Part shown: one piece after another, positions 8,771 through 16,131 of the stretch
Layout of the letters: the number at the start of each line of letters is the position of its first letter
How positions within the stretch are numbered: the first letter of the stretch is position 1
Source: Candidatus Poribacteria bacterium
Lineage (GTDB): Bacteria; Poribacteria; WGA-4E; WGA-3G
DNA length: 54,954 nucleotides
Direction: 5' to 3'
Assembly (NCBI GenBank): GCA_028821605.1
Contig: JAPPFM010000002.1
Span: 265,045 to 319,998 of the forward strand
Notes under the pieces: model-generated
The model's database searches: none
What the model was told of the DNA's origin: nothing
What the model saw: the letters and a program-made list of their open reading frames with translations, nothing else
Program-made: the position numbers and the translations under genes

Positions 8771-8886
8771 GGTTGTTGGTTATTGGTTATAAGTTGTTGG
8801 TTAAGAGAGGTGAGTCACCCCCAACGTTTTGCTTGCAACCCAAACCCTCTTTAACTTATAACCTCTTAACTTATAACTTATAACTA
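8771..8886. repeat. Palindromic TTGGTTAT-type repeat between coaBC and rsmA
   Basis: Left-arm units (ggttattggttataagttg, then ggttaagag) are mirrored by right-arm units (ctctttaacttataacc, then ttaacttataacttataac). The arms enclose about 45 nt. It belongs to the same style of short-unit palindromic repeats found next to many genes in this window, and its right arm overlaps the coaBC stop codon. Confidence 0.55.
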
Positions 8887-10107
8887 TAGCGAAACAACCT
8901 TTGTTAAAATAACATCCGCTACGTCACGCTTTGAGGCGCGTGGCAGTTGTTCGCAGGTGCCGTGCCGATCCAATAACGTGACAATGTTGGTATCAGATTG
9001 AAATCCCGCACCTTCCGCAAGAATGTCGTTCGCGACAATGAGATCGCAGTTTTTACGGATTAATTTCTTTTGCGCGTTTTCGAGGAGGTCGTTGGTTTCG
9101 GCGGCGAAGCAGACGAGCGTTTGATGGGTTTTCTGTTCACCGAGAGCCTGTGCGATGTCTGGGTTCTTTTCGAGCGGGAGCGTCAATGTATCGTTCGTCT
9201 TTTTGATTTTATGGGGCGTAAATTCGCGTGGGCGATAATCGGCAGGTGCCCCTGCCATGATAACGATATCTGTGTTATCAAACGCTTGCAAGACAGCGTC
9301 GTGCATTTCGAGTGTTGTTTCGACATGTTCAATCTCAATACCGACGGGTGCGGAAACAGTAGCGGTTCCACTAATCAAACGGACTTCTGCGCCGCGCTGT
9401 GCTGCCGCTTCAGCGATAGCATACCCCATCTTTCCGCTGGAGCGGTTGGTAATAAATCTGACGGGATCTATGTATTCGCGCGTTGCACCTGCTGTGACAA
9501 GGACACGTTTCCCTTGCAAATCATCTGCTCTTTTAGTAGGGGGCGTACCCTCCGAATCGCGACCCTTTAGAATATCACTCATACGTTGGAGGATCGTCTC
9601 TACTGTATTCAGTCGTCCTGTACCTTCATAACCGCAGGCTAAATCACCGCTTTCAGGTTCGATGAAATGGATACCTTGTGCTTTCAAAGCGTCGATGTTT
9701 CTTTGGACGAAGGGATTTTGATACATGTGTCCGTTCATTGCGGGTGCGAGGAGGATGGGACAGTGAACGGAAACAGCGACGGTGGAGAGTGCGTCATCGG
9801 CGATGCCGTTTGCGAGTTTACCGATGGTGTTCGCTGTTGCAGGAACAATCGCGAATAGATCGGCGCGGTCGGCGAGATCGATATGTGGAGGCTTCCAATC
9901 TGTCCCCGCGTCGAATAGGTTCAGGAGGACGGGATTCCGTGAGATGACTTGGAATTGCAGAGGCTGTACGAGACGTGTGGCGTTTTCGGTCATCACGACG
10001 TGGACATAAGCACCGCTTTTGACGAGTTGGCTTGCCACGTCAAGCGATTTGTGGATGGCTATGCCGCCTGTAACACCTAAGATGATCGTTCGCTCTCTGA
10101 ATTCCAT
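8884..10107 (-). CDS. coaBC: Bifunctional phosphopantothenoylcysteine decarboxylase/synthetase CoaBC
   Basis: A 407-residue fusion enzyme of coenzyme A biosynthesis. The N-terminal CoaC flavoprotein domain shows GVTGGIAIHKSLDVASQLVK, the active-site region PPHIDLADRAD, PATANTIGKLANGIADDALS and APAMNGHMYQNP. The substrate-clamp segment reads SGDLACGYEGTGRL. The C-terminal CoaB domain starts near residue 200 with KRVLVTAGATREYIDPVRF and NRSSGKMGYAIAEAAAQRGA, and has the KIKK lysine stretch. CoaB joins cysteine to phosphopantothenate using CTP, and CoaC decarboxylates the product. Length and motif order are normal. No RBS is evident. Confidence 0.95.
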   Translation of the reverse strand: MEFRERTIILGVTGGIAIHKSLDVASQLVKSGAYVHVVMTENATRLVQPLQFQVISRNPVLLNLFDAGTDWKPPHIDLADRADLFAIVPATANTIGKLANGIADDALSTVAVSVHCPILLAPAMNGHMYQNPFVQRNIDALKAQGIHFIEPESGDLACGYEGTGRLNTVETILQRMSDILKGRDSEGTPPTKRADDLQGKRVLVTAGATREYIDPVRFITNRSSGKMGYAIAEAAAQRGAEVRLISGTATVSAPVGIEIEHVETTLEMHDAVLQAFDNTDIVIMAGAPADYRPREFTPHKIKKTNDTLTLPLEKNPDIAQALGEQKTHQTLVCFAAETNDLLENAQKKLIRKNCDLIVANDILAEGAGFQSDTNIVTLLDRHGTCEQLPRASKRDVADVILTKVVSL

Positions 10108-10205
10108 ATTTTTCAGGATTACAAGATTTTATTTGGGCAATCTGAAGGATGATATGTAGAACGTAAACGAGTGTTGCAACTGATAATTTTTGTTTCTTAT
10201 GTGCT

Positions 10206-11009
10206 TCATGAAATATCGTTGTCCTGGCGATGAGCGAGTTGCTGACGGAGCCGTTTTAGCTCGGCTTCCATTTCTTGTCGTTCCTGTTCTGCTGCTGCTG
10301 CTCGCGTTTCTGCTGCTACTGCGCGCGTTTCTGCCTCTATCCGAAGGGAATGCTCTTCCATAGAAGTCGTAATTGGCGTGCCATCGGGTAAATACGGACG
10401 TAGTAGCCGCACCTGCGTATCGTGTTGGTCCTCCCATCGAAAATAGAGGTTTAAAGTTTCACTAAACAGACCCTCTTGTGTATCAGGCGTAATTTCAACA
10501 ATATCCGCGGTTAGATCTCGCCGCCACCCGCGAAACTCAGGCGGCTTCTCCATTTCGGGTTGATGGATGAAATACTCTTGCGCACCCATATCCCTGAGAT
10601 AGACCTGAACTTTCTCATCCCGATCCTGATCCGCTGTCGCATCCGAAAGGAACTCAAAGATAACCGCAGGCACAGCACCCTCTGACCACGTATAAAAACT
10701 CCGCCTGAGTGGAAACTTAGCAGCACCTAAGACGACGTGAACATCGGGGGCAACGAACTTCGTCATATCGCCTTCACGGTAATAGACAAACGTGTCAACG
10801 CCTATATGGACGTGTGGATGGATCGCAAAATATCGTGTGAGTTGGTCGGCGAGGTTCCTCACTTGTTCAGCGTGAAATTCTGTTGCCGGCATCGGTTCAT
10901 CATCCTCATAGGGGTATCCTTCTATGTAAATTGTCGGTTTCCCTGTAGCTTTTGGAAAAACAGGCATATATTTCCTTTGCTTGAAGGCAAAGTCGTTGAG
11001 GGTCCCCAT
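10206..11009 (-). CDS. Uma2-family (DUF820) PD-(D/E)XK-like protein
   Basis: A 267-residue protein with the Uma2/DUF820 restriction-endonuclease-like fold at about residues 40-200. The conserved core is visible as FVAPDVHVVLG, then PAVIFEFLSDAT (the E of the D-x(n)-E-x-x pattern) and DEKVQVYLRDMGAQEYFIH. The C-terminus (about 215-262) is a charged coiled coil with repeated AETRA units. Uma2 proteins are abundant in cyanobacteria and Poribacteria; their biological role is unsettled. The start is supported by AAGGAGG about 7 nt upstream. Neighbours are housekeeping genes with no obvious link. Confidence 0.85.
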   Translation of the reverse strand: MGTLNDFAFKQRKYMPVFPKATGKPTIYIEGYPYEDDEPMPATEFHAEQVRNLADQLTRYFAIHPHVHIGVDTFVYYREGDMTKFVAPDVHVVLGAAKFPLRRSFYTWSEGAVPAVIFEFLSDATADQDRDEKVQVYLRDMGAQEYFIHQPEMEKPPEFRGWRRDLTADIVEITPDTQEGLFSETLNLYFRWEDQHDTQVRLLRPYLPDGTPITTSMEEHSLRIEAETRAVAAETRAAAAEQERQEMEAELKRLRQQLAHRQDNDIS

Positions 11010-11048
11010 AAGTTCCTCCTTATCCGTTTACCGTAAATCAAATCCACG

Positions 11049-11711
11049 CTAATCTACACTGTCAATGCCGAGTGAAGGGTTGATTGCCTCTATAAGTTTC
11101 GGATCAATGCGGGAGCGTTCTGCAGCGATGATGGTCTGGATCTGTTGAACTGCCTCTTGGATTGCTTTCTCTGGATTGCTAACCCAGTAATCGTAATTCT
11201 TAATCTCACGGACTTCGGATTTGGCTATGTCCAATCGTTGTTTCTGTTCTGCCTCCGATTCTGTTTTTCTGCGGCGGAGGCGTTTCTCTAAGACAGTCAA
11301 AGATGGGGGTATAATGAAAATGAGAACGCTTCTCGCCGGGGCAAGATTTTGCTTTTGGATTTCCAGAGAACCTTTTACCTCAATCTCTAAAATAGAATCT
11401 TTCCCGGCTTCACGTGCTGCGGTTATTTCAGATTTGAGTGTGCCGTAGAGGTTGCCTCCATATTCTGCCCATTCTAAGAAGCTATCCTGCTGAATATGCT
11501 TTTCAAATTCTGCTTTTGACAAGAAGTGGTAATCAATACCGTCCTTTTCACTTCGACGTCGCTTACGCGTCGTTGCAGAGATGGATAACCGCAGCGTTTC
11601 ATCCAATTTGCAAAGAGTTTTAATGACGGTGCTTTTCCCTGAACCGGAGGGTCCGGAAATGACGATGACAAGGTTTGGTTTGTAAAGATGAGTATTCACC
11701 ATTGGAAACAT
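11049..11711 (-). CDS. gmk: Guanylate kinase
   Basis: A 220-residue enzyme that phosphorylates GMP to GDP with ATP. The P-loop reads ISGPSGSGKST (about 19-28), followed by SISATTRKRRRSEKDGIDYHF (GMP-binding region), EWAEYGGNLYGT, the lid region and RLRRRKTESEAEQKQRL. Family members are about 200 residues long; the C-terminal extension of some 15 residues is unremarkable. An alternative ATG four codons in (11702) is equally possible, since no RBS clearly marks either. The gene is leftward, separated from the next by 39 nt. Confidence 0.93.
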   Translation of the reverse strand: MFPMVNTHLYKPNLVIVISGPSGSGKSTVIKTLCKLDETLRLSISATTRKRRRSEKDGIDYHFLSKAEFEKHIQQDSFLEWAEYGGNLYGTLKSEITAAREAGKDSILEIEVKGSLEIQKQNLAPARSVLIFIIPPSLTVLEKRLRRRKTESEAEQKQRLDIAKSEVREIKNYDYWVSNPEKAIQEAVQQIQTIIAAERSRIDPKLIEAINPSLGIDSVD

Positions 11712-11731
11712 TGCACCGTTACAAAGGTGTT

Positions 11732-11926
11732 AGGACTTACGCAATTTTCTATGAATCCTTACATATTACGTGCGATTGGCGAGGTTACATGAAGATTAAG
11801 AATTTAATTCGGTAATTGCGGGCAGGTACAAGACCTGCCCCTACAACATTTTTTTAGGGATAATATTACCGAAGTATTTATTTAAACTTCATCAAACCTC
11901 GCCAGCGAAGGGGCTGCGTAAGTCTT
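11732..11926. mobile_element. MITE-like element, AGGACTTACGCA terminal inverted repeats, copy 1
   Basis: A 195-bp non-coding element bounded by AGGACTTACGCA and TGCGTAAGTCTT (one mismatch). Inside lies a second inverted pair: TGGCGAGGTTACATGAAG near 11776 against CTTCATCAAACCTCGCCA near 11886. A GGGCAGGT...ACCTGCCC hairpin sits at the centre. It fills the gap between the ferredoxin and gmk genes. Related copies are at 25887-26008 and 26803-26923, and a solo end is at 31060. No transposase is encoded. Confidence 0.7.
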
Positions 11927-11945
11927 GGGTGTGTTGCCTTAAATA

Positions 11946-12404
11946 TTAATCTGCGGCTTCATCTAACTCCACGAGGACTGGTGATTCAATGCGAATAGCG
12001 TCTTTGATACAGACTTCTTCGCACAACTTGCAGCCGACACAATCCTTGGGTTTGACCAATTCGCAGATGCCGAAGAAGCTTTCGGCGTGTTCACCGGTAT
12101 CTGGGTCCTTGAGTTCTAAGCACTCCCAGGGGCAGATGTGAACGCAGAAATCGCATCCGGAGCAGAGTTCTTCGTAGATGACGGCAATGGGTCGGTGTGT
12201 TGGGCGGCGGATGAACTTGCACACCTCACCAAACTGGTCCCGGATCGCTTCAACGGGACAGACCATCCCGCACGCAGTACAATCGATACAAACGTTTGGA
12301 TCGATGATGTGCAACATGTTCCTGTCACCCGTGATTGCGTCAACGGGGCAATTGGTTAAACACGCCATACACCCAATACATTCGTCAGTGATATAGTATG
12401 CCAT
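11946..12404 (-). CDS. Ferredoxin with four [4Fe-4S] cluster motifs
   Basis: A 152-residue iron-sulfur protein containing four Cys sets: CIGCMACLTNCP, CIDCTACGMVCP, CSGCDFCVHICP and CVGCKLCEEVC. This fits two tandem bacterial-type 2[4Fe-4S] ferredoxin units, the second pair separated by a longer insert. It most likely shuttles electrons or serves as an electron-transfer subunit, but no dehydrogenase partner lies beside it. The start MAYYITDECIGC is chosen because AGGA lies upstream at good distance and it matches ferredoxin N-termini; a longer frame adds 12 basic residues. Confidence 0.85.
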   Translation of the reverse strand: MAYYITDECIGCMACLTNCPVDAITGDRNMLHIIDPNVCIDCTACGMVCPVEAIRDQFGEVCKFIRRPTHRPIAVIYEELCSGCDFCVHICPWECLELKDPDTGEHAESFFGICELVKPKDCVGCKLCEEVCIKDAIRIESPVLVELDEAAD

Positions 12405-12527
12405 GAGTTTTTTCCTGCTATTGTGAAATCTTTTTCGCAAAACCTTCTAATACTCTCTGATGTATATATTCTACCATAATCTTTAGTAAATTGTCAAATG
12501 TGTTTTTATTTGAAATGAGGGCATTCA

Positions 12528-12958
12528 GTTTTCGGTTGTCAGCAACGTCTGATCCGCTTTATGAATGTAGTGGTGAAAAAACAGCAAAAATCAACTACCA
12601 CAGAAAACCACAGAATTTTTGGATCTGTCAAAATTGAGAGTAAACCCAAGCTGCGGAAGGGTTTGGAAGCGATTTTGAAAAATTTCATGGCGGTTAAATC
12701 GGTCAAATTTCTGTGGTGAATCTGTGGTGAATTCGACACGTCATTGCGTCCTTTAAGGTGATAAGAGTTGAAGGCGTTAGCAACTTTGAAAGGTAAATAA
12801 GACGAAGTTGTGAATTATAGATATACCATAAGTTAATTTACACAATGCGTGTAGATATGAAAGTTGTTCAATTGGATATGGTATTACGCTTCATCAAATC
12901 CCGATAGCGAGGGGCGGGGAGGTTCTTTATTTTCTGATAACTGACAACCCGTAACTAA
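12528..12958. repeat. Composite palindromic repeat region upstream of the SDR gene
   Basis: The outer arms are CAGTTTTCGGTTGTCAG at about 12526-12542 and CTGATAACTGACAACCCG at about 12937-12954. Between them is a second palindrome (about 12593-12735) whose arms read ACCACAGAAAACCACAGAA and TTCTGTGGTGAATCTGTGG. A further CTTCATCAAAT...GCGAGGGG stretch near 12890 resembles the inner arm of the MITE at 11732. No gene is convincing here. The layout suggests repeats inserted into one another. Confidence 0.5.
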
Positions 12959-12968
12959 AACTATCCCG

Positions 12969-12997
12969 TTGATATTTTCAGGGTTATTCGCTATAAT
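12969..12997 (+). promoter_or_regulatory. Sigma70 promoter for the SDR gene
   Basis: TTGATA at 12969-12974 and TATAAT at 12992-12997 are separated by 17 nt. The expected start of transcription is near 13004, about 60 nt before the ATG at 13063. Confidence 0.65.
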
Positions 12998-13062
12998 GAC
13001 GACATAGATATATTAGGGTGTTATTATACAAGCCCATACTACAAGAAAGGACGAGGATTCTA

Positions 13063-13833
13063 ATGGACTTAGGACTGAAAGATAAAGTGGTCGTTGTAAC
13101 GGGTGCGAGCCGTGGGATCGGTCGCGCGATTGCCCACGGATTCGCTGAAGAGGGTGTCCGGCTGAGTATCTGTGGTAGAACCGAGGATACACTCCAAAGT
13201 GTTACGGAGGAACTCACAGCGAAAGGCGCGGAGGTTTTCGCTAAACGGACAGATGTTACGGATGGGACACAGGTCGAAGCGTTTATCACAGAAACGGTGG
13301 ACACCTACGGTGGGATCGATGTCGTTGTGAACAATGTGGGTGGCAGTCGGTGGACCCCTTTGGAGGAGATTTCGGATACCGAATGGCACGAGATTCTTGA
13401 TTTGAACCTTGTTTCTGCAGCACGGGTTAACCAACTCGCGATCCCTGAGATGAAAAAACGGGGCAGTGGTGTGATTCTGATGATAACGTCTATCTATGGT
13501 CGAGAAGGCGGTGGACATATCACCTATAACGCTTCAAAAGCTGCTGAGATTAGTATGACAAAGTCGTTGGCAAAAGAGCTTGCGCCGGACAATATCCGCG
13601 TCAATAGCGTTGCCCCGGGTTCGATCCTGTTTCCGGGTGGTGGTTGGGCGCGCCGGATGGCGGCGGACCCTGAGGCGATGGAGGCTTTTGTAAAGAGCGA
13701 TATGCCACTCGGCAGGTTCGGGAAGCCGGAAGAAATCGCGAATGTTGTTGTCTTTCTTGCATCGGAGCGTGCAAGCCTTGTGACGGGTGCTTGTGTGAAC
13801 GTTGATGGGTGTCAGTCACACTCAAATATTTGA
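13063..13833 (+). CDS. Short-chain dehydrogenase/reductase (FabG-like)
   Basis: A 256-residue classical SDR. The cofactor motif TGASRGIGRAIA lies at about residues 11-22, NNVGG near 88, the catalytic Ser within MITSIYG, and YNASKAAEISMTKSLAKEL with the Tyr-x3-Lys dyad near 153. NSVAPGSILFPGGGWARR and the C-terminal SLVTGACVNVDGCQS follow. It would oxidise or reduce a hydroxyl/keto group with NAD(P)(H); the substrate is unknown, and FabG proper is only one possibility. The start at 13063 follows AAAGGACGAGG and a good promoter; the in-frame upstream extension is not SDR-like. Confidence 0.85.
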   Translation: MDLGLKDKVVVVTGASRGIGRAIAHGFAEEGVRLSICGRTEDTLQSVTEELTAKGAEVFAKRTDVTDGTQVEAFITETVDTYGGIDVVVNNVGGSRWTPLEEISDTEWHEILDLNLVSAARVNQLAIPEMKKRGSGVILMITSIYGREGGGHITYNASKAAEISMTKSLAKELAPDNIRVNSVAPGSILFPGGGWARRMAADPEAMEAFVKSDMPLGRFGKPEEIANVVVFLASERASLVTGACVNVDGCQSHSNI

Positions 13834-13860
13834 CTTCGGTGAATTTCAGTAGGAGTTATC

Positions 13861-14850
13861 ATGAAACCCTTTTTCAAATTCCTCTGTTTATGTTTGGCTT
13901 TCCTGCTTCCGTTTGCAACAGCACAGGCGAAACTTACTGGCGAAATCATCTTTAGACCCCCAATTAATGCCTTCAACGAACTCTGGGTCACCAACGTGGA
14001 AAAAGCACGCGATGATCGCCCATTGTTTAACCTGGGATATTCGCCGGACGGACTCGCCGTACAAACAAATGGGAGCCTCGTCGTCACGATGGCTTCGCAC
14101 AATCAACTCATGTTTGGTAACGACATCTACCTTTTTGATAAAGAGGCTGATTTTCCAAAAGTTCGAGACCTTACACGTCAGCAATTTAGTCTTATTTGGG
14201 GGCTCGACATTTCACAAAACGGTGATATTGTCTTCACGCACGAGCGGACAGGCCCAGCACCAGCGACTGGGATATATCTCATTCCAAAACATGAATTAAA
14301 GAAATTGCGACCGAAAGTCCACCTGATAAAAGAGGGTGAGGCGTATACTGTGGAATGGTCATCGAGCGGAAAACATATCGTGTATGATACCTCCGACGGC
14401 GTTTATGTTTTCAATATCTTAACCCAAGAAGTTTTACAGATAAGCAGAGATGGTGGTTGCCCCACCTTCTCACCAGATGGGAGACACATCGCTTTTGCGG
14501 ATAGGGCTTTTGCACACGGGCGTTGGGCAACTACGTATACAATTAGCATTGTTTCGCTTATCGGTCCACCAAACTTAAAAACTATAGAAACTCGAGAAGC
14601 CGAGTTAGGCACTTTAGGTCTCAAGTGGTCACCTGATGGACAGTACGTTGTTTACAGAATAGAAGTAGATGGGGTATATCGCAACTTCGCAGTACCTATC
14701 AACGGGGGTCCCCATGAAGAATTCTTAGATAAGTATGGGGAGGGTGTGTGGTTATTTGATTGGACCCAGACTGATGTTGCGTATGCTGTGGAACCTACCA
14801 ACCGATTGACCACGCTTTGGGGAAAACTCAAGCAGCCGGATTTAAAGTAG
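13861..14850 (+). CDS. Secreted TolB-like beta-propeller protein with WGKLK tag
   Basis: A 329-residue exported protein. Residues 1-23 are a signal peptide ending ATAQAK. The body carries PD40/TolB-type propeller repeats: FNLGYSPDGLAV, YTVEWSSSGKHIVYDT, CPTFSPDGRHIAFADRA and LGLKWSPDGQYVVYRI. These Asp-Gly blades usually scaffold protein or glycan binding. The terminus EPTNRLTTLWGKLKQPDLK repeats the tag seen at the ends of the proteins at 968 and 38167. It lies 27 nt after the SDR gene with its own RBS (TAGGAG) and may share its transcript. Function is unknown. Confidence 0.7.
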   Translation: MKPFFKFLCLCLAFLLPFATAQAKLTGEIIFRPPINAFNELWVTNVEKARDDRPLFNLGYSPDGLAVQTNGSLVVTMASHNQLMFGNDIYLFDKEADFPKVRDLTRQQFSLIWGLDISQNGDIVFTHERTGPAPATGIYLIPKHELKKLRPKVHLIKEGEAYTVEWSSSGKHIVYDTSDGVYVFNILTQEVLQISRDGGCPTFSPDGRHIAFADRAFAHGRWATTYTISIVSLIGPPNLKTIETREAELGTLGLKWSPDGQYVVYRIEVDGVYRNFAVPINGGPHEEFLDKYGEGVWLFDWTQTDVAYAVEPTNRLTTLWGKLKQPDLK

Positions 14851-14935
14851 GAAAACCTGTTGAGACAAATCAGTTTCGCCGACAACTCAAACATTTGAGG
14901 CGGTTGGACAGAAGGTGTGTAGGAACCCTGTCAAA

Positions 14936-15166
14936 ATGAAGATTAAGAATTTAATCGGGTAATGTATGTGTTCATTGTCTGAATCACGGAGGACGCGGAG
15001 GACGCGGAAATTGTGGCGTGCGCGGTGTTCATCGTCTGAAGCAGGATAACCCCCCTGTATCCCCCCTTATCAGGGCGCAGGATTCTAAGGATTCACAGGA
15101 TTATGGAGTCTTCTTGATTGCAAACTGTGCTTTATAGAATTACCCAAATATTTTATTAAAGTTCAT
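14936..15166. repeat. Diverged relative of the MITE inner segment
   Basis: ATGAAGATTAAGAATTTAAT at 14936-14955 is identical to 11789-11808 inside the first MITE. The right side (ATTACCCAAATATTTTATTA, then AAGTTCAT, to about 15166) corresponds to the other inner arm there. The sequence between differs and contains CCCCCTGTATCCCCC and tandem GGACGCGGA units. The terminal AGGACTTACGCA repeats are absent. No gene is seen. Confidence 0.45.
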
Positions 15167-15167
15167 A

Positions 15168-15297
15168 CGGAGTGCAAGCGCGTAAATACGCCATTTTCTA
15201 TTCTCACTGCGAAGCAATAACACCCCTACGGGGTACGGAAAGAGACGAAACCTTTTCTGAAATGTGCAAAACCTGTTAGTAGCAATTTGGGTTATAT
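15168..15297 (+). repeat. Dispersed hairpin-bearing repeat, copy 2
   Basis: Counterpart of 1737-1860, with the same order of blocks: GGAGTGCAAGCG, TAAATACGCC, the hairpin ACCCC-TAC-GGGGT, and the end TAGCAATTTGGGTTATAT. The two copies differ at many positions but keep the hairpin stem, with changes limited to the loop. It lies downstream of the second WGKLK-tagged gene. Confidence 0.6.
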
Positions 15298-15349
15298 GAT
15301 AGTTGCCAGTATCCGTTTAATCCAATCTACACACCAAGTTGAAGATTAT

Positions 15350-15377
15350 GGGCGGGAGTCTCCGCCCTTGTTTTTTA
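15350..15377 (+). terminator. Rho-independent terminator
   Basis: GGGCGG at 15350-15355 pairs with CCGCCC at 15362-15367 across a 6-nt loop, followed by TTGTTTTTTAT. It would end rightward transcripts, probably from the SDR/propeller pair some 500 nt upstream. Confidence 0.7.
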
Positions 15378-15414
15378 TACACCTTCCTCTGCTTACATTC
15401 ATCACCATTTTAGT

Positions 15415-15606
15415 TTAACAGCAACCTTTTATTGTTGAAGTCGAGATTTTCTTCTGGTAGGGAGTGAACTTTGGGTTTTGTTGATATTTCATTATTAACT
15501 TAAGCTCCGCGCATTTTTCAAACGCCTCAGAGATGTTGTCCTTTTGATAAGAGGCTTTCAGGGTCTTGGCAATATAGAGACCGATGATTGCATCTCGTCT
15601 TCCCAT
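15415..15606 (-). CDS. Possible small hypothetical protein (63 residues)
   Basis: A short leftward frame beginning MGRRDAIIGLYIAKTLKASY, with an amphipathic helical stretch and a terminal KGCC. No family is recognised, no RBS precedes the ATG, and the surrounding DNA is AT-rich and repeat-bearing. The composition is compatible with a real small helical protein, but the evidence is weak and chance cannot be excluded. Confidence 0.25.
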   Translation of the reverse strand: MGRRDAIIGLYIAKTLKASYQKDNISEAFEKCAELKLIMKYQQNPKFTPYQKKISTSTIKGCC

Positions 15607-15657
15607 AAAATCTTTATATTACAAGCGTTTAGGACACTTTTTTGTTGTAATTCGATC

Positions 15658-15717
15658 AAAATGAAAAAAATAATTTTTTTCATTTTAAAACGCAAATATG
15701 ACATTTTTTTCATTTTA
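15658..15717. promoter_or_regulatory. AT-rich inverted and direct repeats upstream of the regulator
   Basis: AAAATGAAAAAAA (15658-15670) and TTTTTTTCATTTT (15674-15686) form a perfect 13-bp inverted repeat with a 3-nt centre. TTTTTTTCATTTTA recurs at 15674-15687 and 15704-15717, 30 bp apart. The site lies about 200 bp upstream of a possible promoter for the sigma54-type regulator. An operator or nucleoid-protein site is possible; function is inferred only. Confidence 0.35.
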
Positions 15718-15865
15718 TGCACGAAATCGCAAAAAAATTGTCTTTAATGGTTAATGAAACGTGAGTTTGAAAATAAAAATCGGAGTTCCGGTAGGTGTTT
15801 TGCTTGGGGGTTCCCTTAGGTTGAATGGAGACCTCCTAAAAATCGCACATAGCACAGAATTTTCT

Positions 15866-15893
15866 TTGCTTTTCCCGAAAAATATTGTATGAT
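15866..15893 (+). promoter_or_regulatory. Possible sigma70 promoter for the sigma54-type regulator
   Basis: TTGCTT at 15866-15871 and TATGAT at 15888-15893 are separated by 16 nt. The match is moderate, and the leader to the GTG start at 16132 would be over 200 nt. Confidence 0.3.
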
Positions 15894-16131
15894 ATGAGTT
15901 AGATATGGTCTTATAATTTAGTTGAAATAATATGAAAAAATTAACCAAATTATAACTGAAGTTGCGGGTTGCAAGTCTAAGCGAACCCCAACATCTCACT
16001 TTTATCAAACTCGCGTTTAATGAACGGATTATATCCATTTGGCAAGTACCGATCGCGAGGATACTAACGGAAACACGCCAGCAAAAACACTCTCGCCAGC
16101 GACAGTCGGATGGCGAAAGAAGGTCTCTATA

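Noticed and set aside
12539-12739. Leftward frame of 66 codons upstream of the SDR gene
   Set aside because: It is made of the ACCACAGAA palindrome arms and has no RBS or protein-like features.
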